From Solibacillus merdavium (GTDB taxonomy: Bacteria; Bacillota; Bacilli; Bacillales_A; Planococcaceae): DNA of 64,000 nucleotides. Below, in pieces: positions 24,495 to 34,868 of the stretch. A program made the position numbers and the translations under genes. The first letter of the stretch is position 1; every line of letters begins with the position of its first letter. The stretch is taken from positions 62,001 to 126,000 of the forward strand of contig NZ_JACSPW010000008.1 of assembly GCF_014836935.1 (NCBI RefSeq), in the 5' to 3' direction. The notes under the pieces are model-generated. The model was not told where the DNA came from, did not search any database, and saw only the letters and a program-made list of their open reading frames with translations.

Positions 24495-24523
24495 ACTATA
24501 GCAAGGTTACGAAAGATGTGCAA
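24495..24523 (-). promoter_or_regulatory. SigA-type promoter for brxB
   Basis: On the minus strand TTGCAC (24518-24523) and TATAGT (24495-24500) are 17 bases apart, 33 bases upstream of the brxB start and within the short gap after meaB. Confidence 0.6.
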
Positions 24524-24534
24524 AGACTGTTGAT

Positions 24535-25626
24535 TCATTTATTATTGTCTTCTTCACCAAATAATGCATTGACCCCCTGTGTAACGGTTAAACGTCCATG
24601 CAAAATTTCTTCCTCAAGTGAACGTACTTGCTTTTTCCGATCCGTATTTCTATAAAACGAGTCGATTAAATGGTCGGTAATCATCGTATGGAACCAATCA
24701 CGTGTTTGTTCATGGCGACGTAGATTCCAATAGTTGGAATCCTTTACCGTCTGCTCAAATTCCGTTAACATGTTCCATACATCGTCCAGCCCTTTTTTCT
24801 CCATCGATGAAACCGTCAAAGCAGTACTTAACCAGCCTGGCGTTGATGGCTGCAGGAAATGAAGGATTTGCTTGTATTCCTGCATTGTCCGACGCGCTGG
24901 ACGAACATTGTCACCATCTGCTTTATGAACGATAATACCGTCCGCAAGCTCCATAATACCTTTTTTCATGCCCTGCAGTTCATCCCCTGCACCCGTCAAT
25001 ACGAGTAGTAGGAAGAAATCAACCATGCCGCGCACATATGTTTCACTTTGTCCGACACCGACTGTCTCGATTAAGATTACATCATAGCCAGCCGCTTCAC
25101 ATAGCAGCATTGTCTCTCGGGATTTTTTATGGACACCGCCTAATGTCCCGGCACTCGGGGATGGTCGAACAAATGCGTTTTCCTGGCGCACTAGTTCTTC
25201 CATCCGCGTTTTATCTCCTAAAATACTACCACCCGAAAGTGACGAGCTAGGATCTATCGCCAGCACGGCTACACGCTTCCCCATTTTGCAAAGCATTGTA
25301 CCAAACGCTTCAATAAAAGAACTTTTCCCCGCGCCAGGTACGCCGGTAATGCCTATCCGAATTGCATTGCCTGTATGTGGCAAAAGCTCTTGTAACAGCT
25401 TTTGCGCGTCTTCTTTATGGGTATTGTTCGAGCTTTCAATAAGCGTAATAGCTTTAGCAAGTGATGTACGGTCACCCGCTCGAACTTCCCCTGCTAAATG
25501 TTGAATATCAAGCGCTTCCTGCTTTTTTTTCCTGAATTTCTTCGGGTTTGAATAGCTCATACCATCATGACCACCCTTCACGCCATCCATGACAAATAAA
25601 GCACTTTTGTCTTGATGTGGCATCAT
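24535..25626 (-). CDS. meaB: methylmalonyl-CoA mutase-associated GTPase MeaB
   Basis: 363 residues of the ArgK/MeaB G3E GTPase family. Walker A is GVPGAGKSSFIEAFG (about 94), followed by AIDPSSSLSGGSILGDKTRM and the ETVGVGQSE switch region. MeaB protects and reactivates the B12-dependent mutase and gates cofactor loading. Its start codon overlaps the mutB stop by one base (TAATG), so it is translationally coupled. The N-terminal 35 residues are an unusually polar extension. It ends the mutA-mutB-meaB operon, with no terminator visible before brxB. Confidence 0.95.
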   Translation of the reverse strand: MMPHQDKSALFVMDGVKGGHDGMSYSNPKKFRKKKQEALDIQHLAGEVRAGDRTSLAKAITLIESSNNTHKEDAQKLLQELLPHTGNAIRIGITGVPGAGKSSFIEAFGTMLCKMGKRVAVLAIDPSSSLSGGSILGDKTRMEELVRQENAFVRPSPSAGTLGGVHKKSRETMLLCEAAGYDVILIETVGVGQSETYVRGMVDFFLLLVLTGAGDELQGMKKGIMELADGIIVHKADGDNVRPARRTMQEYKQILHFLQPSTPGWLSTALTVSSMEKKGLDDVWNMLTEFEQTVKDSNYWNLRRHEQTRDWFHTMITDHLIDSFYRNTDRKKQVRSLEEEILHGRLTVTQGVNALFGEEDNNK

Positions 25627-27776
25627 TATTCCGCCACTTCCTCATAGCCAAGCTTCTTGTAAATTTCTTCAATAATGCGCATTGCCGAAACTGGAATCAC
25701 TGTCCCTGGTCCGAAAATAGCTACAGCACCAGCTTCATATAGGAAGTCATAATCTTGAGCAGGAATAACACCACCGCAAATAACGATAATATCTTCGCGA
25801 CCTAGTTTTTTCAGTTCCGCAATTAATTCAGGCACTAATGTTTTATGTCCTGCTGCAAGTGAAGAAACCCCAACACAGTGAACATCGTTTTCGTTTGCCA
25901 TTTGAGCCGTTTCTTCAGGCGTCATAAACAACGGAGAAATATCTACGTCAAAGCCTAAGTCGGCATATCCCGTTGCAACAACTTTCGCACCGCGGTCATG
26001 TCCGTCTTGTCCCATTTTCGCCACTAAAATACGTGGACGACGGCCCTCTGCTTCAAGGAAGTCTTCTGTCATTTGTTTTACTTCACTAATCATTTCATCA
26101 TCCGAGAAGTTTGCTGAATATACCCCTGAAATTGAACGGATAATCGCTTTATGACGACCTGATACCGCTTCAATCGCATCGGAAATTTCACCTAATGAAG
26201 CACGTGCTCGAGCTGCATCAACGGCAATAGCCAATAAGTTTTCAGAGCCATCTTCAGCTGCTTTTGTAAGACGAGCTAAATGTTTTTGCACTTCCGCTTC
26301 ATCACGTGTTGCCTTCATTTTTTCAAGTCGGGCAATTTGTGATTCACGCACGATTGCATTGTCGATATCTAAAATGTCGATCGGATCTTCTTCAGCTAGA
26401 CGATATTTGTTAACCCCGACAATTGTTTCTGCTTTTGAGTCGATTTTCGCCTGGCGTTTTGCCGCTGCTTCTTCAACTTTCATTTTCGGCAGACCTGTTT
26501 CGATTGCTTTTGCCATACCGCCAAGTCCTTCAATTTCCTCGATTAATTCCCATGCTTTTTCTGTCAGTTCTTCTGTCAGTTTTTCAACATAATACGAACC
26601 GCCCCATGGATCGATTACTTTCGTCATACCAGTTTCCTCTTGCAGGAATAGCTGTGTATTACGTGCAATACGAGCCGAGAAGTCTGTCGGTAAGGCGATT
26701 GCTTCATCCAATGCATTCGTATGAAGTGATTGTGTATGCCCCATCGCAGCTGCATTCGCTTCGATCAATGTACGTGTCACGTTATTAAATGGATCTTGCT
26801 CCGTTAAACTCCAGCCTGATGTTTGAGAGTGTGTACGTAGTGCAAGAGACTTTGAATTCTTCGGGTTAAACGTAGACATCATTTGTGCCCAAATACGACG
26901 TGCTGCACGCATTTTCGCGATTTCCATGTAGTAGTTCATACCGATTGCCCAGAAGAATGATAATCGTGGTGCAAATGCATCGATATCAATACCTGCTTTT
27001 AATCCTGTACGTACATATTCCAAACCGTCTGCCAATGTATACGCAAGCTCGATATCATTCGTCGCACCAGCTTCTTGAATATGGTAGCCCGAAATAGAAA
27101 TCGAGTTAAATTTCGGCATATATTTCGCTGTATATTCGAAAATATCGGCAATAATTTTCATCGACATAGCCGGTGGGTAAATATACGTGTTACGCACCAT
27201 ATATTCTTTTAAAATGTCGTTTTGAATCGTACCCGCTAATTTGTCGGGAGAAACGCCTTGCTCTTCTGCAGCAACGATATAAAATGCCAATACAGGTAGT
27301 ACCGCACCATTCATTGTCATTGAAACCGACATTTGATCCAACGGAATACCGTCAAATAAAATTTTCGCATCTTCAACAGAATCGATTGCTACACCGGCCT
27401 TCCCGACATCCCCTGTTACTCGAGGATGATCCGAGTCATAGCCACGGTGTGTTGCTAAGTCGAATGCTACCGAAAGTCCTTTTTGTCCCATCGCAAGGTT
27501 ACGACGGTAAAACGCATTTGATTCCTCTGCTGTAGAGAAGCCTGCATATTGACGAACTGTCCATGGACGAGCTACATACATTGTAGGGTATGGTCCACGT
27601 GTATTTGGTGCGATCCCTGCCACATCGTTTAAATGTTTGGCTTGTTGATTATCCGCTTGATTGTATACCGAATTTACTTCGATGCCTTCATTTGTTAAAT
27701 ATGAGCCTGTAGAAGTAAGTTGCTCCGCCTGTAGCACATTTTCAATTACAACGGATTCGAAATTTGCTTTACTCAT
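25626..27776 (-). CDS. mutB: methylmalonyl-CoA mutase, large (B12-binding) subunit
   Basis: 716 residues. The N-terminal TIM-barrel domain carries [20 protein letters not shown] and the substrate-binding segments typical of MCM. The C-terminal domain has the base-off cobalamin motif [13 protein letters not shown] (Asp-x-His-x2-Gly). It converts (R)-methylmalonyl-CoA to succinyl-CoA with adenosylcobalamin. It overlaps the small-subunit gene by four bases (ATGA). With mce, mmdA and meaB nearby this completes the propionyl-CoA to succinyl-CoA pathway that takes the products of valine and isoleucine breakdown. Confidence 0.97.
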   Translation of the reverse strand: MSKANFESVVIENVLQAEQLTSTGSYLTNEGIEVNSVYNQADNQQAKHLNDVAGIAPNTRGPYPTMYVARPWTVRQYAGFSTAEESNAFYRRNLAMGQKGLSVAFDLATHRGYDSDHPRVTGDVGKAGVAIDSVEDAKILFDGIPLDQMSVSMTMNGAVLPVLAFYIVAAEEQGVSPDKLAGTIQNDILKEYMVRNTYIYPPAMSMKIIADIFEYTAKYMPKFNSISISGYHIQEAGATNDIELAYTLADGLEYVRTGLKAGIDIDAFAPRLSFFWAIGMNYYMEIAKMRAARRIWAQMMSTFNPKNSKSLALRTHSQTSGWSLTEQDPFNNVTRTLIEANAAAMGHTQSLHTNALDEAIALPTDFSARIARNTQLFLQEETGMTKVIDPWGGSYYVEKLTEELTEKAWELIEEIEGLGGMAKAIETGLPKMKVEEAAAKRQAKIDSKAETIVGVNKYRLAEEDPIDILDIDNAIVRESQIARLEKMKATRDEAEVQKHLARLTKAAEDGSENLLAIAVDAARARASLGEISDAIEAVSGRHKAIIRSISGVYSANFSDDEMISEVKQMTEDFLEAEGRRPRILVAKMGQDGHDRGAKVVATGYADLGFDVDISPLFMTPEETAQMANENDVHCVGVSSLAAGHKTLVPELIAELKKLGREDIIVICGGVIPAQDYDFLYEAGAVAIFGPGTVIPVSAMRIIEEIYKKLGYEEVAE

Positions 27777-29461
27777 TGTTGTACCTCCTTCACACGCGTC
27801 ACGACATCATTTAGTTTTTGAACAATATTTTGACCTGCAAAAATAAAGCCGTTTAAGCCGTTAGCAGTCCATTCTGCTTCATCATCTTTGAATTTACCGG
27901 CAACATCCAGTACGACATTTGCTTTTTTACTTTGCAGTAGTGTCGGTAAGATTGCTTTTGTATCATCATCAGTAGCTGCGACAATCACATAATCGTAATC
28001 CGCATTTTCTAGCCAATGCGCGGCATCTTCTATTGTTTGGAAACCAGCAGTTTGATGTGCCACAATTCCAGCTGTTGCAAAGAAGCCTTGTACGAAATCA
28101 GCACGCGGCTTATAGTTTTTCAGCTCACCAAATGCTAAGATTGCCGGTTTTAATCCCGCTTGAGCAAAGTTGGCACGTAATTGCTCGAATGGAATCGCAA
28201 TACGTTTCACCTGTGCAAATTGAGCATTTTCAGCTGTAGAAATTTCATCAACCGGATTTGCATAAATATTTGTACCAATTAAAGAATGTTTACGTGTTTC
28301 CACTTGTGCAATTCTTGTGTTATAAACTTCTTCGATTTTCGCATCGATGCCGTAAGCCTGTAACCCGCCTGCTTTTTCGATTTCTAAAAACAGTGTCCAT
28401 GCTTTTTTTACATAATCTGCTGTCAATGATTCGATAAAGTACGAGCCACCAGCTGGGTCGATTACGTTTGTTACGTGAGACTCTTCTTTTGTAACAAGGG
28501 ATACGTTGCGTGCAATACGGACAGATTGGCTAGTCAGTGCTGTTAATGCGTCATGTGGATGCACTGTAATCACATCCGCACCACCGATTGCAGCTGAGAA
28601 TGCTTCGTTTCCTGCACGTAATAAGTTTACATATACATCGTACTTTGAGAAGCTGCGTACAGATGTTTCAGCTACTACCGGTACTGCATTTGCTTTATGA
28701 CCAAATGCTGAAGTAAACGCTTTCCATAACACTTTAAATGCACGGATTTTTGCGACTTCTGCAAAGAATTGCGTATCGACAGCAAATTGCACGAAAAATT
28801 GATTTTCAAATGCTTTGAAATCATCCATATCTTTAGCCAGTTCAGCAGCTTGTACTAATGCAATGGCAAGCTCTTGAACTGCATTTGCTCCATCATTGTG
28901 GAACGGAACTGTGTTGGCCGCATAGGTACGGACATTTGGATAGTCAGTCAGCACAATCGCTTTCGGTGCAACAATGAATCCTTTAACAGCTGCACGTTTT
29001 GATTTATCTATATAATCAAATACACGTAACACGTCATCTTCAGAAGATTTTACTGTAACTTTAAATGAATTTTCAGAAAAATAAGTAGCGAGTTTGCTTA
29101 AATTCTCTTCTGACCAGTCAAAAGTAACAGGGCCGTAGATAGTAATCATTTCGTTGCCGCGTGATAAGCTTTCTTCTATGTTTGCAAAAAAGCTTGCAGC
29201 ATCTTCCCCATTTATTTGCTGTGCAACAGTAAAACTTGCCGACTCAGTTAGCGAGCGAATCGTTGATACTTGCTTTTCTAATTGATCCCCCAGCTTCTCC
29301 AATAATGTTTCTTGTGTATATAGTGGCTCAAGCGTAATGTTTTCAATCGTTTTTGTGAATAGGGATTCGAACGGTTTTCCTTTTAAAGCTTTTACCGCTT
29401 CTTCCTTCCACTGATCGTAGCTAGCAGACTGAAATTCAATATCTTTCATATTCATTGACAT
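27773..29461 (-). CDS. mutA: methylmalonyl-CoA mutase, small subunit
   Basis: 562 residues, homologous in layout to the large subunit (barrel about 20-400, B12-like domain about 410-562, [16 protein letters not shown]) but without the DxHxxG cobalamin motif, as expected for the non-catalytic subunit of a heterodimeric mutase. It is the first gene of mutA-mutB-meaB, with its own promoter upstream of 29500. The spacing between the G-rich stretch upstream and the ATG is long (about 20 bases), so the ribosome binding site is weak. Confidence 0.93.
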   Translation of the reverse strand: MSMNMKDIEFQSASYDQWKEEAVKALKGKPFESLFTKTIENITLEPLYTQETLLEKLGDQLEKQVSTIRSLTESASFTVAQQINGEDAASFFANIEESLSRGNEMITIYGPVTFDWSEENLSKLATYFSENSFKVTVKSSEDDVLRVFDYIDKSKRAAVKGFIVAPKAIVLTDYPNVRTYAANTVPFHNDGANAVQELAIALVQAAELAKDMDDFKAFENQFFVQFAVDTQFFAEVAKIRAFKVLWKAFTSAFGHKANAVPVVAETSVRSFSKYDVYVNLLRAGNEAFSAAIGGADVITVHPHDALTALTSQSVRIARNVSLVTKEESHVTNVIDPAGGSYFIESLTADYVKKAWTLFLEIEKAGGLQAYGIDAKIEEVYNTRIAQVETRKHSLIGTNIYANPVDEISTAENAQFAQVKRIAIPFEQLRANFAQAGLKPAILAFGELKNYKPRADFVQGFFATAGIVAHQTAGFQTIEDAAHWLENADYDYVIVAATDDDTKAILPTLLQSKKANVVLDVAGKFKDDEAEWTANGLNGFIFAGQNIVQKLNDVVTRVKEVQQ

Positions 29462-29500
29462 GTGGACGCTTAGTAGCTTCCCCCCTTGTTATATTTCTGT

Positions 29501-29530
29501 ACTATATTTTACACGAGAATGTTCTGACAA
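29501..29530 (-). promoter_or_regulatory. SigA-type promoter for mutA-mutB-meaB
   Basis: On the minus strand TTGTCA (29525-29530) and TATAGT (29501-29506) are 18 bases apart, 39 bases upstream of mutA and just after the bkd terminator. Confidence 0.5.
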
Positions 29531-29535
29531 TAAAG

Positions 29536-29578
29536 TAAAAAAAACCGCGAAAGCCTTATTTTACAGGCTTTCGCGGTA
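29536..29578 (-). terminator. terminator of the bcd-bkd operon
   Basis: On the minus strand a perfect 11-bp stem CCGCGAAAGCC / GGCTTTCGCGG is followed by eight T, four bases after the bkdB stop. It separates the bkd operon from the mut operon. Confidence 0.93.
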
Positions 29579-29581
29579 CTT

Positions 29582-30925
29582 TTAGTAGACTGACATCTTC
29601 TTTTTATCTACGTTTTCGAGAATTTCCTTCACACGAGATAGGAATTTACCACAAATCATACCATCCAAAATTCGATGATCTAATGATAAACATAAATTTA
29701 CTATGGACCTCGGTGCAATCATATTACCCTGTACTATTACAGGCTTCTTAACAATACTTTCCACCTGCAATATAGCTGCTTGCGGATGATTGATAATGCC
29801 CATTGACTGAACAGAACCAAATGAACCTGTATTGTTGACGGTAAATGTACCACCTTGCATATGCTCGAGTTTTAGCTTCCCATTGCGTACAAGGTGTGCA
29901 TATTCATGAATTTCTTTGGCAATTCCTTTGATCGATTTTTCATCGACATTTTTAATAACTGGTACAAACAATGCATCATCTGTAGCTACTGCGATTGATA
30001 GATTAATATCTTTCTTTTGAATAATTTTATCTTCAGCCCAGACAGAGTTAATGATTGGATATTCTTTTAATGCCTGTGAAACAGCTTTTAGGAAGAATGC
30101 AAAATAAGTAAGATTAAACCCTTCTTTTTTCTTGAACTCTTCTTTAATGCTGTCACGGTATTCAACCAACTCGGTTACATCCACTTCCATCATCATCCAT
30201 GCATGCGGAATTTCATGTGTACTACGCAGCATGTTTTTCGCAATTGCCTTACGTACTTGTGTTACCGGAATTTCTATATCACCAACAGCCGTTATCTGTT
30301 CGTTTGGACGTGGTGCAGCAGGAGCAGGCGACGATGGCTGTGGTTGTGGTGTCATTTCATGCTGTGGCTCAACAAATGCTACCGGCTGTTCATCATTTGA
30401 GATTGCTTGATTAGTAGGCTTTCCAGCTGCCACGTATGCCTCGACATCTTTTCTCGTAATACGGTTGCCCGTTCCTGTACCTTCGATTTGGGACAAGTCT
30501 ACATCATGCTCGTTTGCCAATGCTAAAACTGCCGGTGAAAATCTGCCCGGTTTTCGTTCTGTACGAGCTGGCTTCTCCTCTTTTTTGGCAACAGGCTCTT
30601 CTTCTTTTCGCTGTACTCCTGCATTTAAAATCGCTGAGCTGACATTTGAGCTTTTTTCTACAGGTGCAGCTGGCAATTCGGACCCTTCTATTTCGATCGT
30701 ACATACAACTGCACCAACTGGTAGAGTTTCCCCTTCAGAAGCGATGAGTTCCTTAATAACACCTGCAAAAGAAGAAGGGATTTCTGCATTTACTTTATCT
30801 GTAGTCACTTCTGCCAACGGGTCATATTTATTTACTTTATCGCCCACCTGGACAAGCCAACGTTCGATTTTACCTTCTGTTACACTTTCGCCAAGTTGTG
30901 GCATGACAATATTTTGAATGGTCAT
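29582..30925 (-). CDS. bkdB: branched-chain 2-oxoacid dehydrogenase E2 (dihydrolipoyl acyltransferase)
   Basis: 447 residues: one lipoyl domain (about 1-78, lipoylated lysine in EVTTDKVNAEIPS), a Pro/Ala/Glu linker, a peripheral-subunit-binding domain (about 127-165, RFSPAVLALANEHDVDLSQI), a second linker, and the acyltransferase core (about 210-440) with the catalytic SLDHRILDG. It is the core of the complex that oxidises 2-oxoisovalerate, 2-oxoisocaproate and 2-oxo-3-methylvalerate to branched acyl-CoAs. AAAGGGGG precedes the ATG. A 326-bp gap with a structured repeat separates it from bkdAB, unlike the tight spacing elsewhere in the operon. Confidence 0.95.
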   Translation of the reverse strand: MTIQNIVMPQLGESVTEGKIERWLVQVGDKVNKYDPLAEVTTDKVNAEIPSSFAGVIKELIASEGETLPVGAVVCTIEIEGSELPAAPVEKSSNVSSAILNAGVQRKEEEPVAKKEEKPARTERKPGRFSPAVLALANEHDVDLSQIEGTGTGNRITRKDVEAYVAAGKPTNQAISNDEQPVAFVEPQHEMTPQPQPSSPAPAAPRPNEQITAVGDIEIPVTQVRKAIAKNMLRSTHEIPHAWMMMEVDVTELVEYRDSIKEEFKKKEGFNLTYFAFFLKAVSQALKEYPIINSVWAEDKIIQKKDINLSIAVATDDALFVPVIKNVDEKSIKGIAKEIHEYAHLVRNGKLKLEHMQGGTFTVNNTGSFGSVQSMGIINHPQAAILQVESIVKKPVIVQGNMIAPRSIVNLCLSLDHRILDGMICGKFLSRVKEILENVDKKKMSVY

Positions 30926-31013
30926 TTAACAATCCCCCTTTAACTAATAATACTTTGGTGAAATAGTACAAATTTCCACATATAAAATGATTTATGATTC
31001 CTCTGCATAATGT

Positions 31014-31203
31014 AAGAGTTGATTTCCATTCCGGGTCGGACGCTTTCCGCGGGCAAGAAACAGAGTCAAACTTGTTTGTCTCTGTTTCTTTGCGCCGAGG
31101 ATGGTGGCAATTTATTGCGACCACCGCAGAAGCACCCCCTATCTTTATGGAGGAGACAAATACCACTCCCCCCATTCATTCCAATCAACTCTTTCCTTTA
31201 CAA
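31014..31203. repeat. 190-bp structured intergenic repeat element inside the bkd operon
   Basis: The element is bounded by inverted ends AAGAGTTGATT (31014-31024) and AATCAACTCTT (31193-31203), which match perfectly. Inside it are an 11-bp perfect hairpin (31055-31065 with 31080-31090) extended by AAAC/GTTT, and a second hairpin GGTGGCAA...TTGCGACCACC near 31103-31125. The left arm reads GTTGATTTCCATTCCGGG followed by CGGACGCTTTCCGCGGGC, which I recall as part of a repeat common between genes of Bacillaceae. There is no coding potential and no T run. It fills most of the 30926-31251 gap. Confidence 0.75.
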
Positions 31204-31251
31204 AGTGTGGCTTACTTATTGCGAAATTCTATATATTCCTTATTCTATAAA

Positions 31252-32235
31252 CTAAAATTCAGCGAGTTCGCGAATGGCTTTTTCCACTTTGTCAGGATTA
31301 ATCATGAAAAACTTTTCCATTGTTGGTGCATATGGCATCGCGGGAACATCAGGTCCTGCCAATCGTTTAATCGGTGCATCTAAATCAAATAGACAGTGCT
31401 CTGCAATAATTGCTGCCACTTCACTTATAATGCTGCCTTCTTTATTATCCTCTGTTACAAGCAGGATCTTCCCTGTTTTCTTTGCTGCTTCAATAATCGC
31501 TTCTTGATCAAGAGGATACACTGTGCGCAAATCCAGAATATGTGTTTCAATACCGTCTTTGGCTAAACGCTCTGCAGCTTGTAGGGCAAAATGAACAGCT
31601 AATCCGTACGTAATGACTGTTACATCATCCCCTTCACGCTTCACATCCGCTTTGCCAATCGGCAATGTGTAATCATCTGCAGGTACTTCCCCTTTAATCA
31701 GTCGGTAAGCACGCTTATGTTCAAAAAATAATACTGGGTCCGGATCGCGGATAGCCGCTTTTAATAATCCTTTTGCATCATATGGCGTTGAAGGAATAAC
31801 GATTTTTAAGCCTGGTGTCCCGGCAAACATTGCTTCTACCGATTGTGAATGATATAGTGCACCGTGAATCCCACCGCCAAATGGAGCACGGACAACTAAC
31901 GGACAGCTCCAGTCATTGTTAGATCGGTAGCGAATTTTTGCTGCTTCTGAAACAATCTGATTCACTGCTGGCATAATGAAGTCTGCAAATTGCATCTCAG
32001 CAATCGGGCGCATCCCATACATCGCCGCTCCTATCGCAACACCTGCAATGGCACTTTCAGCTAAAGGTGTATCGAGCACACGGGCTTCACCAAACTGGTC
32101 ATATAAACCGGTTGTCGCTTTAAATACCCCGCCTTTTAAACCTACGTCTTCTCCTAATACGAAGACACGCTCATCACGTTCCATTTCTTCTTTCATTGCT
32201 AAGTTAATCGCATCAATATAAGAAATTACCGGCAT
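31252..32235 (-). CDS. bkdAB: branched-chain 2-oxoacid dehydrogenase E1 beta subunit
   Basis: 327 residues of the transketolase-like E1 beta family: SYIDAINLAMKEEMERDERV at the N-terminus, VLGEDVGLKGGVFKAT, GGIHGALYHSQSVEA and a C-terminal TVYPLDQEAI domain. It forms the thiamine-diphosphate-dependent E1 heterotetramer with the product of the upstream gene. Its ATG overlaps the bkdAA stop by one base (TAATG), preceded by GAAGGAG, so expression is coupled. Confidence 0.95.
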   Translation of the reverse strand: MPVISYIDAINLAMKEEMERDERVFVLGEDVGLKGGVFKATTGLYDQFGEARVLDTPLAESAIAGVAIGAAMYGMRPIAEMQFADFIMPAVNQIVSEAAKIRYRSNNDWSCPLVVRAPFGGGIHGALYHSQSVEAMFAGTPGLKIVIPSTPYDAKGLLKAAIRDPDPVLFFEHKRAYRLIKGEVPADDYTLPIGKADVKREGDDVTVITYGLAVHFALQAAERLAKDGIETHILDLRTVYPLDQEAIIEAAKKTGKILLVTEDNKEGSIISEVAAIIAEHCLFDLDAPIKRLAGPDVPAMPYAPTMEKFFMINPDKVEKAIRELAEF

Positions 32236-33245
32236 TACGCATCCTCTCCTTCCGCATACACGAAACGCATCGCATGTTCCGGTGAGGCATATGCTGCATT
32301 TTCTGCATAGTCTGTTGCCTCATTAACCGTTTGCATTACTCGATCATTAATTTGTTCAAATAGCTTATCATCCGCAATTCCACGGTCTTTTAAGTATGCT
32401 TCAAAAAGAAGAATCGGGTCTTTTGCCTTTCCTTCCGCAATATCCTCTGCTGTACGGTATTGACGATCATCATCATCTGAAGAGTGTGCCGTTAAACGGA
32501 AAGTAACCGTTTCAATTAAAGAAGGGCCCCCACCGCTGCGTGCACGATCCGCTGCCTCTTTAATAACTTTGTACACTTCCAAAGGATTTTTGCCGTCTAC
32601 TGTTACCCCAGGCATGCCGTAACCAATTGCGCGGTCAGATACTTGTGCACAGCCCAATTGACGCTCTACTGGAACAGAGATTGCATATTGATTGTTTTCA
32701 ACCATAATAATGACCGGTAATTTATGAACGCCTGCAAAGTTGGCTCCTTCATGGAAATCCCCTTGGTTTGACGAACCTTCACCTAATGTCACGAAAGTAA
32801 TAAAGTCTTTTTGCTGCATTTTCCCTGCAAGTGCCACACCTACTGCATGTGGTAACTGTGTCGTTACAGGTGATGAACCAGTAAGTATGCGGTTTTTCTT
32901 TTGTCCGAAGTGTCCTGGCATTTGACGACCGCCTGAATTTGGATCTTCGGCTTTTGCAAAGGCGGATAGCATTAAATCCTTTGCTGTCATTCCAAAATGG
33001 AGGACAACGCCCATATCACGGTAGTACGGTGCAATATAATCCTTCGTATGGTCAAGTGCAAATGCAGCACCTACCTGAGCCGCCTCCTGGCCTTGACATG
33101 AAATTACAAACGGGATTTTGCCTGCACGATTCAATAGCCACATACGCTCGTCTATACGGCGCGCCATTAGCATCGTTTCATACATTTTAATTGCATCTCT
33201 ATCCGTTAGCCCTAACTCTTCGTGTGTAATATTTGTTTCAGTCAT
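32235..33245 (-). CDS. bkdAA: branched-chain 2-oxoacid dehydrogenase E1 alpha subunit
   Basis: About 336 residues with the thiamine diphosphate motif of E1 alpha (GEGSSNQGDFHEGANFAG followed by VENNQYAIS) and the phosphorylation-loop region ETVTFRLTAHSSDDDDRQY. It decarboxylates branched 2-oxoacids and passes the acyl group to the E2 lipoyl arm. The frame extends to 33269, but AGGGGG lies 6 bases before the ATG at 33245 (protein begins MTETNITHEELG), so that start is used. Confidence 0.95.
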   Translation of the reverse strand: MTETNITHEELGLTDRDAIKMYETMLMARRIDERMWLLNRAGKIPFVISCQGQEAAQVGAAFALDHTKDYIAPYYRDMGVVLHFGMTAKDLMLSAFAKAEDPNSGGRQMPGHFGQKKNRILTGSSPVTTQLPHAVGVALAGKMQQKDFITFVTLGEGSSNQGDFHEGANFAGVHKLPVIIMVENNQYAISVPVERQLGCAQVSDRAIGYGMPGVTVDGKNPLEVYKVIKEAADRARSGGGPSLIETVTFRLTAHSSDDDDRQYRTAEDIAEGKAKDPILLFEAYLKDRGIADDKLFEQINDRVMQTVNEATDYAENAAYASPEHAMRFVYAEGEDA

Positions 33246-33314
33246 AAAATACCCCCTATCATATATCAATTATTTTTTTCATAATTGAATCTTAGCGCTA
33301 AAAGCTACAAGAAG

Positions 33315-34724
33315 TTAAAAGTGAATTGCTTTTCCTTCAATCGCGAGTGCAGCTTCTCCGATAATTTCACTCAGTGAAGGATGCAAATGCACCATCTGTC
33401 CAAGTTCCCAAGGAGAAGCATTCAAAAATAGCCCCAGTGCCGCTTCAGATATTAAATCTGTTGCATGAGGACCGATTAAGTGTACACCTACTAAGTCATT
33501 TGTATTTTCATCCGCAATGACCTTTACAAATCCTTCTGTTTCCCCATAAACAATGGCTTTACCTATTGCCTTGAACGGGAAAGTTTTCGTAATGACATTA
33601 TAGCCGTTATCTTTTGCTTGTTGTTCTGTAAGACCAACGCTTGCTACTTCTGGATTACTGTATACACCTCTTGCAATGTTGGCGTAGTGGAGTGGAGTAG
33701 AATTCCTGTTAGCAATATGTTCCACCGCCAGAATGCCTTCATGTGATGCGACGTGCGCTAACTGCATCCCTCCAATAACGTCTCCAATAGCATATATATG
33801 ACTTTCTTTCGTCTGGAAATTATCATTTACTGAAATAAAGCCGTTTTCGACTTCTATTTCCGTGTTTTCAAGTCCGATATTTTTTGTATTCGCTATTCTT
33901 CCTACTGACAATAGAAGTGCCTCTGCTGAAATTTCAGTCTCATCTAGCTGTAATGATACATTGTCCTGTACATCGATTGCTGAAGGATCAAGTTTCACAT
34001 TCAGATGGACGTTCACACCACGCTTTTTCAGTGATTTCAGCATCTCGGCAGAAATCGCATCGTCCTCTGTCGGTAACAGACGGTCACCCAGTTCCAAAAT
34101 CGTGACATCCACATCAAAATCAACAAGCATCGAAGCCCACTCAACACCGATTACACCACCGCCAATAATAATGACGGACTTCGGCAGCTGTTCAATTGTT
34201 AAAAATTCATCCGATGTGAAAACCTTTTTACCATCGACTTTTAATCCATCCAGATGTCTAGGACGGGAGCCTGTAGCGACAATTACGTTTTTTGGGACAA
34301 GCATTTCATTTTCCGTACCGTCATTCATCTCTACTGAAATGGTGCCCGGCATCGGTGAGAATATAGAAGGGCCCATAATTCGTCCGAAACCGTCATATAC
34401 ATCGATTTCCCCTTTTTTCATTAAGTGTTGGACACCTTTATAAAGTTGCTCTACGACGTTTGACTTTCGCTTTTGAACTTGTTCGAAGTTAACCTTTACA
34501 TCATTAACTTCCACTCCAAAATCAAGCGCTTTTTTTGATTGTACATATACTTCTGCACTGCGGAGCAATGCCTTCGTAGGAATACAGCCCGCATGTAGAC
34601 ATGTGCCTCCAAGCTTATTCTTTTCAACGATCGCCGTTTTCAAGCCAAGCTGTGATGCACGGATCGCAGCAACATAACCGCCTGTGCCACCGCCTAAAAT
34701 CACAACATCGTAATCTCTTGCCAT
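33315..34724 (-). CDS. lpdV: dihydrolipoyl dehydrogenase (E3) of the branched-chain complex
   Basis: About 469 residues. FAD-binding VVILGGGTGGYVAAIRA lies at the N-terminus; the redox disulfide GGTCLHAGCIPTKALL comes next; NAD-binding SVIIIGGGVIGVEWASML is central; the C-terminal dimer interface has HLHPSLSEIIGEA with the active-site His. It re-oxidises the lipoyl arm of E2. A TTG-initiated form reaches 34745, but the ATG at 34724 with AAGGGG upstream fits family length. It is named lpdV by its place in the bkd operon. Confidence 0.95.
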   Translation of the reverse strand: MARDYDVVILGGGTGGYVAAIRASQLGLKTAIVEKNKLGGTCLHAGCIPTKALLRSAEVYVQSKKALDFGVEVNDVKVNFEQVQKRKSNVVEQLYKGVQHLMKKGEIDVYDGFGRIMGPSIFSPMPGTISVEMNDGTENEMLVPKNVIVATGSRPRHLDGLKVDGKKVFTSDEFLTIEQLPKSVIIIGGGVIGVEWASMLVDFDVDVTILELGDRLLPTEDDAISAEMLKSLKKRGVNVHLNVKLDPSAIDVQDNVSLQLDETEISAEALLLSVGRIANTKNIGLENTEIEVENGFISVNDNFQTKESHIYAIGDVIGGMQLAHVASHEGILAVEHIANRNSTPLHYANIARGVYSNPEVASVGLTEQQAKDNGYNVITKTFPFKAIGKAIVYGETEGFVKVIADENTNDLVGVHLIGPHATDLISEAALGLFLNASPWELGQMVHLHPSLSEIIGEAALAIEGKAIHF

Positions 34725-34868
34725 TTCCAACACCCCTTTTTGCAATTAAAAATCTCTTACACCTCTGCAAATGTCCGCATATGGCATTTTCTGATCAAAG
34801 CCACATCCGCGTTATTTACGAAAGGTTTTTCTTTTTAGCAAGGTTTAACATAGGCTAAAAGAAATCTA

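Noticed and set aside
30465-30917. 150-codon open frame on the plus strand
   Set aside because: Antisense to bkdB across its lipoyl and linker regions; no signals of its own.
33862-34443. 193-codon open frame on the plus strand
   Set aside because: It lies wholly antisense to lpdV, has no ribosome binding site, and its composition is that of a mirrored coding region.
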